Shown here piece after piece: positions 34,230 to 46,199 of a DNA stretch of 64,000 bases (its first letter is position 1; each line of letters begins with the position of its first letter). The position numbers and the translations under genes are program-made. The notes beneath the pieces were generated by a model. It worked only from the letters and a program-made list of their open reading frames with translations. It searched no databases and was not told the origin of the DNA. Source of the DNA: Dillenia suffruticosa (taxonomy: Eukaryota > Streptophyta > Magnoliopsida > Dilleniales > Dilleniaceae); the NCBI GenBank assembly GCA_033439265.1, contig JAVTVX010000009.1:8397109-8461108 (forward strand), read 5' to 3'.

Positions 34230-34448
34230 TGTTGAGTATCAGAAAGATTAGACTCATTTTTAAGGAAGAATTGATTGCAATGATCCAATGGCTCTTTGAA
34301 GGAGACAATTCCAAAAGACATGGAATCTAACAAGACGAGGCTGGAGGTTGCAACGGAGACTCGTCGATTGAGGCATTGCGTAAAGGTTGAGCATGCTAAC
34401 TCTGCAGCTAAGTATAGCACTCATCATTAGATAGAAACCGATGGGGGA

Positions 34449-34512
34449 AGAGAGAGAGAGAGGACTTACCAAAGGGAATGGGGGCGGCGATCAAGAGATT
34501 GTTTGAGAGAGG

Positions 34513-34554
<42 letters not shown>

Positions 34555-34560
34555 GGAAGA
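34449..34560. repeat. (GA)n-rich tract
   Basis: Two GA runs at about 34449-34462 and 34505-34557. A + strand frame (34478-34786) passes through it as an Arg-Glu run; the rest of that frame (LQKDARVLQKLQKDARKIERW) has no recognised homology, so I do not call a gene. Confidence 0.85.
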
Positions 34561-34779
34561 TTGGAAGTGGTTGCAAAAGGATGCTAGAGTTTTGCAGAAG
34601 TTGCAGAAGGACGCTAGGAAGATCGAACGGTGGCGAATCCAAATCGGCTTCCTCAACTTGAGTGTGAAGGGCAAAAAGTGGCCATGTAATTTTCTTGGGT
34701 TTAAGAGAAGGGTTTCAGCCGAAACGCATTATTTTATTTGTATTTCACAGAGCCTTTATTTTATAGGTTTCATTTCTAG

Positions 34780-35146
34780 GAGATAAAGAAGAGGGAATCT
34801 GATTCTGTGAGGAAGCAAACTGACTCGGATCCAATTTGAATTGCTACAAGATGAGCCGTTGCGTTGATTCAAGTGCTTTGTACCGTTGTTTAAATTCTCA
34901 AATTTTTTCATCTTTTTGTGCTAGTTGCTCTATGAGACGCACCAATTCTTTGTTTACTTGCTGCGATTGTGTCCATGAAGCAATAATAGTGGAGGAAGAT
35001 AGGTCAGATGTGTACGTTTTACTTAACGATTCCATCCCCAATATTTTTCTTTTTTTTACCCCATTAGAAAACTCTAACCACAAAGTCATACTATCAACGG
35101 ATAGCTTAGATGAGACACCATCATCAGCATTACTCAAATAAGTCAA
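34780..35146 (-). pseudogene. CACTA transposase (Transposase_24-type) C-terminal fragment
   Basis: The minus frame 34898-35146 encodes MTLWLEFSNGVKKRKILGM, then LVRLIEQLAQKDEKI. This parallels the CACTA element product at 39036-39500 (MKIWLEVTGGPKWGRVVRIG; LKELLLQRDQKFNEF), and the continuation past its stop matches the IPSS end of that product. It is a diverged cousin, cut at both sides. Confidence 0.62.
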
Positions 35147-36599
35147 TAGAAACTCATTATATTTCTCTTACATTATCATGACAAAAACTAAAAGGAAAGT
35201 AAAATAAAGCAATAAGAATGAACAATTACAAGTTTATCAAAATAATAATGCTATTAAAAAGACAACAAAATTTATCCAAATAATACGATAAAATATATTA
35301 TATCCAAAACTAGCAATATTATCATTATAATTAAACAAGGATTTTAACAAAATGTCAAACAAATCTAAATAATAACACTACAAAATTAAAGTGTTATCCT
35401 GACGCTAACATTTATTGTCAGTAATTTTTACTCACTTTTTTTTGAACCATATACAAACAGTTTTGAATAAACGGTCGAAAATACTATATATTTTTCTATG
35501 GTTTTAAAATGCTTGCCTGCAAAAGTTTATCAACTATGGCTAAAGCCAGCCTATCGTTTGTATAAACAATACTTTATACTTACGGATATAAAGACGTCTA
35601 TATAAGCAATGTTGTATCCTTATGGCTAAAACTTGTGATCGGTAAATATAGGTTTGTAGTCACGATTTGAAAAGTGTCTGTATAAGCAATGCTCAATCCT
35701 TGTGGTTTTGAGCCACCATTTGAAAGGTACCTATATAACAATGTAGCGGTTATAACTTGTGATAGATAAATATAGGTTTTAAGTCACTATTATTGACTTT
35801 TGTTTAGTAACCACAATAATGTTTTAAAAAAATCTCACTTGTGGTGAGTAAATAAGGAACGTTTAAGGATGAAGACTACTAACCAACCATGGACTCTATC
35901 ACTTTTGACGGTTATCATCCACTGTTTATAAACTATATATTGAGTGTGTTAATTAATAAGTATAACATTTATTTTTATAAGTGAGAGGGGATAAAGAAGT
36001 AATAAGATGCAACGGAAAGGTGATAGGGGTTGGTGGTATCATGGTAATGTTATCATGGTATTCACATGGTATGGTAAATTGCGATAAGTTGCGGTAAGTG
36101 TGATTGGTAATGGTCAGGTTGGTTCGTACTTCACACAATATGAGGAGATTCATATTTTTTCTATTTTCATTATTTCAATTACCATTTCTAGTTTTCTTTA
36201 ATTGTCTCTCTTAATTTTTTATTTTACATAATTTTTTGTTTTTCAAAATGATAAATTTATGAAATGTATTTGTGTGTCTATATATAGAATTTATATGTGG
36301 AATTTATATAGTATTTATTTGTGAAACTAAAGTAACCTCAGCCTTTCATAGAATTTAAATTATAATTTGGAGCGTAAGTTCTAATTTGTAATTTGCAATT
36401 TGTAATATCTGTTAAGAAAAAATTTAGATTAGAACTAAGAAAAGTTCAATGAGAAAAAAAAAAGAAAAGGAAAAAAAATCAAGAAAAAATTAAAGTAAGA
36501 GTGAGATAAGGAAAAAAAAAGTCAGAGACAGAAAAGAAAAGGAGAGTGAGATAGAAAGAAAGGAAAAAAAACACGATCAGAAAGCAAAAAAACCGGTTG
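35147..36599. other. Intergenic stretch with possible CACTA end
   Basis: CACTACAAAATTAAAG at 35376 resembles a CACTA terminus pointing right. From 35460 to 35860 the words cttatggctaaaacttgtgat, aaatataggtt and agtcac(g/t)att recur at intervals, as subterminal repeats do. No matching right end was found. Purine-rich sequence fills 36450-36590. Confidence 0.3.
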
Positions 36600-36639
36600 A
36601 ATGAGTTTTCTCAAAATTAGGAAGCCGGACCGACAGCTT

Positions 36640-36905
36640 GATCAGACTAGTCTGAACTGTGGTCCACGCGCTAGGCGCCCAGGCAGGAAGGAAGGGGGCC
36701 ACACTCGCGCGATTTTTCCGCTTAGGCAAGCACGGTCCCCCGCACATGCCCGCACGCTAGGGCTTGCACGGTCCTTGCGATGCGCTGCTTTGCAGTAGAG
36801 CCTCACATGCCTATGCGCTAGGGCATGTGTGGTCCTTGCGCTGCATTGCCCGTGCTGTGAAGCCCGCACATGCCCAGACAAGTACGGTCTCCACACATGC
36901 CCGCA
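36640..36905. repeat. GC-rich tandem repeat block
   Basis: A strongly GC-rich island in AT-rich surroundings. Units share gcacatgccc, cgcacgctagggcttg against tatgcgctagggcatg, and cacggtccttgcg against tgtggtccttgcg, with a spacing of about 70 bp. Reading frames on both strands are by-products of the repeat. Confidence 0.7.
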
Positions 36906-37059
36906 TGATGGTTATAAATATTGAATTAGATTATAATACAATCGTTTCTCTCTTTCTACATCTTTAAATTAACAACCACCATATCCAATCATAGAAATCC
37001 AAATGCTCTAAAAATTATAAAAAAGTATATATATATCCTAAATATTCAAAATCTAGTCT

Positions 37060-37590
37060 TTAGGCATGATAAGTTAAGTTATAATAGGAATGTGTATGAT
37101 AAGTTGTAATAGAAATGAGTAATAAGTAAGAAGTGTGGTAAGCTGTGCAATAAGTAATGAGTAAGAAGTGTGATAAGCTGTGCAGTGATTGTAATACGAT
37201 AAACAAAGTGAGTGGTAACAAAAAGTGATAATTTGTGATAGGAGGTGGTAACAAAAAAGTTGGTAAAGATGTAGTAAGCTGGTAAGTTGTGATAATTTTG
37301 AGAGTGATAATTGATGTAAGGTGGTAAGTTGTAATAATTTTGAGAGTGATAAGAGATGATAAGGTGATAAGGAGATAGTAAAATGGTAAGTTGTGATAAT
37401 GTTGAGATTGATAAGTGATGTAAGGTGGTAAATCGTGATAATTTTGAGAGTGATAAGAGATGGTAAGTTTTGAGAGAGATGAATAGTTGTAAGTGGCAAG
37501 GTGCAAGTGCACAGTAGTAAGTTGGTGGTAAGTTTGGTATAGGTGGAAAGCAAAGTAAGTAACTAAGTGGTTGGTGGTAAATTTAGAAAG
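37060..37590. repeat. Tandem array of GTGATAA/GTAAG-rich units
   Basis: Degenerate units of the type gtaagttgtgataattttgagagtgataag repeat at about 60-bp intervals from 37270 to 37460, with looser copies on either side. Similar words (ggtaagtgtg, gataagttgcgg) already occur near 36070-36110. Long minus-strand Ser/Thr/Leu/Tyr frames here come from the repeat. Confidence 0.75.
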
Positions 37591-37963
37591 ATGAGTAGTT
37601 TAGTGTAACTATTCTCTATTATAAAAACTAGTTTTCTTGCATCCTACATCCTGCTTTGATTGTAGGAGAAGAAAAAATTATTTATATTGATATTGTATTG
37701 TAGGAGTAGAGAAAATTAGTTATATGTACATCACAACTTCTTTTCACAAAATGATTACAAATTTTTTCGAGTTTTCACAATTTTTGTTTCTTTATTTTGG
37801 TTCAGGTTTTTCCTTTGTTTTGACCCTTGTTCAATCTTTATTCTCTTTATTTCGTCCATCTTCATTTTCATCGACTTGATTTTAGAACGAACAATATTAT
37901 GCTCAAACATTAAAAGTTTAAGAAAATATTTTTTTCTCAAAAAATTAAGGTCCTGGAATGAAC

Positions 37964-38590
37964 ACTACAAATAAAACATAAATTTGCGACAAATTTGCAA
38001 GAAAAATTCGTCCCAAAACAAATTTGCGACGAATTTTACAACAATTTTTTTTTCGTTGCTAATAAGCCATCGCAAAATTTTGGGACGAAAAATTAATTAT
38101 TCGTCGCAAAAATTTCCAACAAATATTTTTTGTCGCAAAATTCGTCGTAAATATACAACAAATTTAGCAACGAAAATTTTATTTGTTACAAATTTGGGAC
38201 AAATAACATTTTCATCGCAAATTTTGCGACGAAAAAATATTTGTTGCAAATTTTGCAACGAATAAGTTATTCGTCGCAAATTACCAACGAAAAATAATTC
38301 ATCATAAATTTGCCACGAAAAATTTTTTATCGCATATTTGTCACTAATCTAATTTTTATCGCAAATTTACGACGAATAGTTTTTTTCAATTTTTGCAACG
38401 AAATGCAATTTGTGGCAAATTAAAAACGAAAAAAAATTCGTCGTAGAATTTGTCGCAAATTTGCAACAAATGTTTTTCGTTGTAAAATTCGTCACTAATC
38501 AACATTTACATTTAAATTTTAACAACGAAATTTGTGATGTGCATAGTTTTCAGGGATAAATTTTGCGACGAATATGTATTTTGCGACAAA
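37964..38590. repeat. CACTA left terminus and subterminal repeats
   Basis: About 25 copies of words such as TTTGCGACGAA, AATTCGTCGCAAA and CAACGAAAAA in both orientations. Such arrays bind the element's own TnpA-type protein in En/Spm; that role is carried over by analogy. Confidence 0.85.
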
Positions 38591-38889
38591 TATAAATTTT
38601 ATTGATATATTTGAACCATTTTTCCCTATATAACCTGTATTTATACCTGCTCATCCAACCCCATCCAAATGATTTTTTATATCAAATTTCATCCATTTAT
38701 ACTCATCAATATAACAACTATTCAATAAGATCAATAAGTTAAAAATTCAACAAGAAATCATAATAATAATATCAAAAATAAAAGCAATATTAAGTCTAAA
38801 TGTTAAAATATCAATAACCATACATAACAGAAAAAATCAATATAATAAGTATCAAAATGCAACAGTCAAATAACAATACACAATTTCAA

Positions 38890-39430
38890 GCACAACCTCC
38901 ACCACCACCACCATCATCATCATCATCGAAGAAATCATCACCTTTATCACCATCGCGAGCATTATTAGGAGGAAAAATAGAAGAGGGAATCTGACATAGA
39001 GCGGAGGCTAACTGAAGATATTGCATGATTAACATTTACTGCGTGCGAAACTCGTTTATTTCTTGCTTGTGCTTTGCTTGAAATTCATTGAATTTCTGAT
39101 CTCTTTGCAATAGTAACTCCTTCAAATGGTTCACCTCTTGATTCAATTGATTTATTTCTGCCTTGACTGCTGGTGGGATGAAAAAAAATGAATCAGGGAT
39201 TTTGTAAGTTCTGCTCAAAAAACCTATCCTAACTACTCTACCCCATTTTGGTCCACCAGTCACCTCGAGCCATATTTTCATGTTATCAACAAATGACTCA
39301 GATCTGCCAGCATCATCACTAGTACTCGAACTTCTACATGATAGCACATCATATTTCTCTTGTATTGTCATGAGAAAAATTAAAATAAATTTACAATAAC
39401 AATATAATACAAACACACATAATCTTGATT

Positions 39431-39469
<39 letters not shown>

Positions 39470-40800
39470 GGAAAATAAAAAAAATTGTAGCATAAATCAT
39501 GAGACTATATAGAATCTAAATTATGAATATTCATATTAACATTTAATAAGTTGAAATTTATGAAAAAAAAAAAAGAGAATCTCTATCAAGTAATTCATTA
39601 GAAATAAAAGAATCAAGTTAGTAATAAAAATAAACTTGGGAGAGACTAACATAATAAATTCATTTTCCAACATTGTTATGATATGTTCAACATAATATGA
39701 TCAAATCAATATTGAAAATATTTATTAAATAATTGGAAGTTTTGAAATTACAAACCTTAATTGCTCTAGCTCTCTCCCCGCTCCAAGTCTTGTCTTTTTT
39801 CTGAAATGTGCGCGTAAAAATATCTATGAATGAAGGCTCGGTCCCCGTTTCCTTGGCTTAAAATAAAAAAAACACTGTTAGAAATAATGAAATAGTTTAA
39901 ATTAGATTAAAAAATTAGTGTTTGTATAAAATTACCAATCTATTTCTATGTTCACCGATATTGATCGAGCCTCCTGCATATGTCGCAGACAATCCCCTGA
40001 ATTATAAGTTCGGTTTTTTTTTTTATTCTGCTCACTCTTTCGTTTGCTCTCATCCGATTCCCAAAACTTCACAATCATGCCCCAATTTTGCTCAGTGATG
40101 CAGTTTGGCTTTTTTCCGTGTCTTTTTGCATGATTAAGACCGTGTCGGATGTGATCGCTATATTTTTTCTTGAAAATCCTTCTTACTTCCAACTTTTCAG
40201 TCTCGTCTCAAGTGAAGAGTCACTGCAATGAAAAAAAAAACCAATTGATTATAAAACTATTAACTTAATTTTATATATAAACTGATTGGGATAACTTATC
40301 TTGAACTCGCTCCACCATAACTCTTTTGTTTCTTTCGGAATGCTTGTGTAAGTCATCGAAATCCCCCCCAATGGTTATTTACTATTCTATTAAGCTCGTG
40401 AATAATATATACAGAATTTGTAAATCTATCATAAAGTTTCAAACAAACAATGTTAAATAAATAATATAGTTAAAAGAATAATTTGTTTTATAAATAAAAG
40501 AAATAATACATATGAAATTTTAAAATTTAGTACTTACAAATCTCCGTAAGGGGCTATCAACTTTCGATTGTCTTCCTTATCTGCATATGAGTGTTCTACT
40601 GAAGGGACTGGCGAATGTACATTACTAGCCATTTGTTGAGAATATGAAGGGCCTGCAATAGAAGGGGGAGGCGAAGGTACATTACCGGCAAGAGAATGAG
40701 ATTGCGAAGGTGTCGAAACGGATTGCGATGGTGAAGAGCATGATCTTCCATCAGAATTTCGTCTATGGCCGTCATGTCGAAACTATCAACCATAATATAT
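38890..40800 (-). pseudogene. CACTA TnpA-like protein (plant transposase, Transposase_24 type), broken
   Basis: Minus-strand exons include KKYSDHIRHGLNHAKRHGKK and NRTYNSGDCLRHMQEARSI near 39960-40190, SFIDIFTRTFQKKDKTWSGE near 39775-39845, and 39036-39500 with MKIWLEVTGGPKWGRVVRIG and a coiled tail (INQLNQEVNHLKELLLQRDQKF). These match the order of PF03004-type proteins. A TAA at 39036-39038 interrupts what continues as a Leu-rich then Asp/Gly-rich tail (DDDDD, GGGGG) down to about 38890. In En/Spm the equivalent protein binds subterminal repeats to bring the ends together. Introns separate the blocks; an upstream Ser/Pro-rich part lies at 40560-40800. Confidence 0.8.
39431..39466. repeat. 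(TA)n microsatellite
   Basis: A run of TA dinucleotides inside an intron of the TnpA-like pseudogene. Confidence 0.95.
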
Positions 40801-41044
40801 TATTAACAAAAATAAAAAAATAAAAATTGCATGTTCATCAGATGCATAATGAATAACATGAATAAACTTACCATATTTAATTTGATAAATTAAATATGAC
40901 GAAATAAGGTACCAATATGTTAAGAAATCTTCTCTAATGACCTATAGAAAAAAATATAGTATATTAACAAATCAAATATATAAATTTAAGAATGAGACAG
41001 TAAATAGATAAATATCTGATTTTTATTATATTAAGAGAATAAAA

Positions 41045-44000
41045 CTTATCCGTCATCAAAAATCAAAATTGTTATTGTCATTATCATCCTCATCATGTGT
41101 GTCAAAATTATACTTTTCAACATCATTATCATCAACATCCTCATCCTCATCCTCATCATCTGTCTCAAAATTAGATTTTTCATTGTCTTCTTCATGCATT
41201 TTACTTGCATCCACATCTATCACTACTCTGTTAGGATCTTGTAACGTTGGAATATTATATTTTTTAGTCTAAAATGTATTGGCAACTTTCTCTTGTTGAT
41301 ATACTATGTCTTCCCAATGTTTCTCAATTTTTTTCTGTGCTTTCGTTTTATAATCAACCCACCAATCGCTTATTGTGCCAACACAAATGGTTCATATCTT
41401 TTATACAATTTTTTATGATTTATTTCAACCAAATTAAATTGTGAATGCACTTTCATCCCTTTGATAGGGTCAAACCAGCGACACATAAATAAAACAACTC
41501 GTAATTCTGGACCAAAGTACTCTACCTCTACGATTTAATCCAACAAACCATAAAAATCATTTTGACCTCTACCATAATTGGATGACTGAATACAAACCCC
41601 ACTATTTATTATCGTTTTCCCCATTCCATATCTTAGTATAAAAATTATACCCGTTTATGAAATATGCTGGCTAAGTTCGTACCATTAATTTTGGACCCCA
41701 TGACAGATGATTAACAATACTTGCTCAACTTGAACTTGATTATCATAGACCTAAAGTCAAATAAATGTGTTAATATATTTTAAAGTAAATATTTAAATAA
41801 TTTATAGTTTACTTACGTATTTTTGAACTGTGATGCAAATTCTTCATCGCAAAAACGATCAAACTCATATGTCGAAAGTTCAGAATATGCGTTCTGAAAA
41901 ATCTTACCATCAAAGAAAATAAATTTTAACATAAACAATTTACGACATAAGAAATACATAAAATAGAAAATATATATTAACTCGAAATACGACGTCACTT
42001 TTGGACAGTTCAGTAAAATATGTGTGCTGCCTGCCATTCTTGACCAGTTAAGTATCTACGGTTACAAGATCCACTTGGTCGATCAATGTTGTTAAAAATT
42101 GAGAATGACTTCAAATTGGGATCAATAGGACTCTCATCATTTCTTCTCACTCTCCGCCTCTTGCACTGAACGTGAGGCTCAAAATAATATGATACAAACG
42201 TTGTTACTTTCTCCACAATATATGCATTGACAATAGGGACTGCACCACGTGCCTTATTTTTCACTTTTTTCTTCAAATAATATAGGAATCTAATTGTAGT
42301 AAAACAAAATAATTATATGTAATGAAATTAATAATTTTATATGCCTTGATAACGAAGTATAAAAGATGAAAAACTCACCTTTCAAATGGATACATCCATC
42401 GAAATTGGACAACACCTTCAACTTTCGCCTCATATGGCAAGTGAACCAAAAGATGTTCAATAGAATCAAAAAATGATGATGAAAATATCCTTTCTAAATT
42501 ACACAAAATGATTGGAATCTCTCTCTCTAATATCTTCATATGTGAATGTCTCTACACTGTTGAGCAAATATCATGAAGTAAAATGCTTAACTTCGTAATG
42601 ACACCCCAAACAAAATTTGGTAAGAGTTTTTTAAAAGCAATATAAATTAGTCTTTCCATGAATATATGACAATCATGACTTTTCAATCCAATCAACTTAC
42701 ATTCCTTCAAATCGACACATCTTCCAAGATTTGAGACATAACCATCAGGAAAGCTCAATGATTTCAACCATTCACAAAAAATCCATCTCTGATCCTTATT
42801 CAATGTATAAACTGCCTTCGGTTTTGGTCCCCTACTACTTTCATCAACATCAAGAGTGGGTCGTTTATAAAGGAGTCGTATATCTTTTCTTGCATTCAAG
42901 TTGTCTTTCGTTTTCTCAGTGATATCCATTACTGTATTTATTAGATTATCAAAGACATTCTTCTTGATATATATTACATCGAGATTATGATGAACCAAAT
43001 GACTCTTCCAATATGGTAAATCCCAAAATATACTCCGTTTAGTCCATTTATGCGAATGACCATAGCCATATGTTGTACCATGTGGCTTTTCAATAACAGA
43101 TGAAAAGTTAAGGAATCTATGCCAAATTTGTTCACCAGTTTATCTCAATGGAGGATGCGTTTTTTCAATTCTATTCTTAGTGAATTCTTCTTTATTTCTT
43201 CTGAATTTATGAGTTAACAGTAAAAATTGTCTATAACAATCAAAATAACTCGCTTTCTTCCCATGTTTCAATCTGAATGAATTTGATCTCTCTAAACATA
43301 TTAGACATCCTAAAATCCCAGTGGTACTCCATCCCGATAACTACCATAAGCCAGAAAGTCATTTATGGTCCAAAGAAAAGCAGTCATCATTACAAACATC
43401 TGATTAGTATGAATATCATATGTAATAACACATTTATCCCATAGTTGTTTCAACTCCACAATCAGTGGTTGCATGTAAACATCTATTAACTTATTCGGAT
43501 TTTGCGGGCCAGGCACGACCAATGTTAAAAACATATACAGCGTCTTTATACACATACCAGGTGGAAGATTATACGGAGTTAAGATCACTGGTCAACAAGA
43601 ATAAGTACTTCTTGATTTGCCAAATGGAGCAAACTCATCAGCATAGAGACCTAACCTAATATTTGAAGTCTCTCTCACAAACTCAGGATATGTTCTATCA
43701 AAATATTTCCATGCCTCTACATCTAAAGGATGACACATTAACCCCTCTTCTATTTCATGATTTGCATGCCAGGTTATGTGTTCAGCAGTGGTCTCAGATG
43801 CATAAAGCTTTTATAACCTAGAAGTTAAAGGCAAATAAAACATTTATCTGTATGATATACGCCGCTGATTACGAGCCGACCAACTAGTACTCTTGTATCT
43901 ATATGATTACAGAATTTATAAAATTCTGTATCTTTATCATCTCCCCAATATAGCATACAAGTATCTCTACAAACATCTATTCTTTCTACTGGAAGACCTA

Positions 44001-44898
44001 ATTCTTTCATCAGTTTTTTCATACTATAAAAATCATTGGGCATAATGTGATCACGCGGCAACACTTCTCTAATAACTTGAACAAAATCATTAAAACAATC
44101 CTCAAACACATTATGCTCTATCTTGACATTTAACAGTCTTGCGGTTAGAGATAGCTTAGTGTAGATATCACAACCAGCCCACAAAGGTTCATCTGCAACT
44201 CTTAACACTTCTTAAAATTGGAGAGATGATTCATTATTCACATTTTCATCAACATCTGGTACTTTTACCTCCTCCAATGGTGATGCATAACTAATATACC
44301 CATATTCAAATGTTGGAACAAAGCTAAAACTTGCAGCGCTTAGTTCGGGAACAAAATTCGAAACAAAATTCGGGCCCACTGTATCAATTACCATCCTCTG
44401 ATATGAATTTAATTGATCATAATTACTCTGATCCCCACTAACTGAGAATTGTCTGTTTCGTCCATACTCCTCATTAGAAATGAACGGTTCACTATGACAT
44501 ATCCAATTATAGTAATTCGGGATAAAACTAATTCTACAAAGATGTTCTCTAAGTTTATCACACTACAAAAATTTACCATTACGACATCTTCTACACGAAC
44601 ACCTTAGGTTATTCTCATCCATAAAATCAATATGACTACAAGCAAAATCTAAAAATTGCTCCAACCCAAAAATAAACTTATCAGTTAAATCTCGACGATC
44701 AAATAAGTTCTTTTTATATATCCAATTTCTTTCTTTTTGCATTTTCCCTGTCTCCAAATTTAAAAATTTAAAAATATTAATAAAAACTACTAAAAAAACT
44801 ATTAAATCATCAATAATAATATAATCATTAATCCCAACTAAATTGATATAACAATAAATAATAACGTTAATTGTAAAAAAATTTAACGTTAATTTCAC
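41045..44898 (-). pseudogene. CACTA TNP2-like transposase, broken
   Basis: Read from right to left: transposase-associated domain NWIYKKNLFDRRDLTDKFI with CSCRRCRNGKF (44560-44750); a linker; the core with ADEPLWAGCDIYTKLSLTARLL (44130-44205); a conserved stretch with CHPLDVEAWKYFDRTYPEFV near 43660-43740; MILTPYNLPPGMCIKTLYMFL (43525-43588); HHNLDVIYIKKNVFDNLINTVMD (42925-42995); a DUF4218-like part ending LTGQEWQAAHIFY (42016); a DUF4216-like part (about 41400-41760); and an acidic tail near 41050-41190. Stops interrupt the same frame at 44563, 44212 and about 43589, besides frameshifts. TNP2 proteins cut and join the element; this one cannot. Confidence 0.9.
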
Positions 44899-45569
44899 AG
44901 TATAAATTAAATATTATAAAAGTAACGTTAATTCACAAAGCTCAATATCATCAATAATACTAACTTTAATTTCACAAAATTTTAATATAATAATAAATAA
45001 TATTATAAACTTAATTAATATCAAACAAATTAACTAAATTATTACAATAACATTAAATATTATCATATAATCAAATAAATTATAAAATATTGAACATTTA
45101 ATAATATTGATCTATTAACTAATCGAAATAAGATTTACTATAAATTGTTGATTATTGTTAACAAAATGTTTCACCTAATCAATTATCAACACATTCGATT
45201 CCAATATTATATAAAAAAATTAAAATTAACAAATCCAGAAATATTATTAAATCAACCACTAAATACAATAATAATAAACTAATATAGAAATAAAAACAAT
45301 ACAAACATACAAATTAACATAATTGCATCAATTCAAATCATTACAGTACAAATTAAAACATTTCTCACCACCAAAATAATAATTCACCGATAGGCTCAGA
45401 TATCAACAGACGCAACAGCTTCCAATACAAATATTCGAGAATCGCAAATCTTGACACATCAAAAACAATTATGAATAACTAATATATTATTAAAACAATA
45501 TTATAAAAACATTTTTTGAAAAACATTTCTCAAAAAATTAAAAAAAAAATTATTCATAAAAGTGGTAAT

Positions 45570-45935
45570 GATGGGCCGAGCCGGGCCCAATGGGCAGGCC
45601 CGAACCGTGCAAGGGCCTAGCCCCATGTGCCACATGTGAAGGGGCAAGGGGCAGCGGCCCCTGCGCGAGGCTGGGCAATGTAGGGGCCAGCAAGGGCCGT
45701 GGCCCTTGCGAGAGGCTAGGCAGCGTAGGGGCCAGCGGCCCCTTGCAGTGGCTGGGTTGCGTAAGGGCTATGACCCCTTGCCGCAGCTGGCCCGCGAAGG
45801 TCAGTTCCGGTGGCTTAGCCGCCGGTTCTACCTTCTACAACTCAGATCCGACGGCTTGGCCGCCGAATCTGCCTTCGATAGCTCAGATCCGGTAGCTGGC
45901 CGCCGAATCTGCCATCTATAACCCAAATCCGATGG
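45570..45935. repeat. GC-rich tandem repeats in the CACTA leader region
   Basis: Two families. At 45630-45795 units of about 60 bp share gcgaggctgggca, gtaggggcc and ccccttgc. At 45800-45930 units of about 50 bp share ggcttggccgccgaatctgcc and ctcagatccg. The block is far richer in GC than the rest of the element and lies upstream of the transposase gene as read on the minus strand. Confidence 0.8.
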
Positions 45936-45948
45936 CTTGCTTCCTACG

Positions 45949-45998
45949 ATTGAGAGAGAGAGAGAGAAAGAGAGCAAGAGAGAGAGAGAGAGAGAGAT
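45949..45998. repeat. (GA)n microsatellite
   Basis: Mostly perfect GA repeats next to the GC-rich block; a second short GA run is at about 46094-46110. Confidence 0.93.
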
Positions 45999-46199
45999 TA
46001 CTTATCACCATCACAGATACGCCATCCCTTCCGCCATCCCTTCGCAGAACCACTTTCGCGGCTATTTGAAAATGAACAAAGCGATTGAGAAAGAGAGAGA
46101 GAGTGTGAGAGTGAGAGTGAGAATGAAGAAAGAATGGTTAAATATTGAATATATTGAAATTAGGGACAAAAAGTTTTTTGTCTCTAAATTCATTGCAAA

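Larger units (their letters stand above)
31228..34234 (+). mobile_element. Non-autonomous LTR retrotransposon (2,997 bp) with intact TSD
   Basis: LTRs 31233-31603 and 33860-34229 (371 and 370 bp) both start TGTAAGTTATGG and end ATGCTTTCA. The flanking 5-bp target duplication is perfect: TGTTG at 31228-31232 and 34230-34234. A tRNA primer site follows the 5' LTR. The 2.26-kb interior has no protease, integrase, reverse transcriptase or RNase H. It is therefore a LARD/TRIM-like element that depends on a partner for mobility. The primer site type points to Copia, but with no pol the superfamily is inferred. Confidence 0.92.

Noticed and set aside
36601-36967. Arg/Ala/His-rich frames on both strands
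   Set aside because: By-products of the GC-rich tandem repeat; no start context or homology.
37060-37553. Two overlapping 150-codon minus-strand frames
   Set aside because: Stop-poor translation of the GTGATAA array; residues are almost only Ser, Thr, Leu, Ile, Tyr and His.
37984-38279. Short frames on both strands
   Set aside because: Translations of CACTA subterminal repeats.
41069-41272. Ser-rich + strand frame
   Set aside because: Complement of the acidic tail of the TNP2 pseudogene.
44567-44580. CACTACAAAAA inside the CACTA element, resembling a second terminus
   Set aside because: It is part of the TNP2 coding frame (the codons after CRRCRNGKF) and has no partner end or subterminal repeats.
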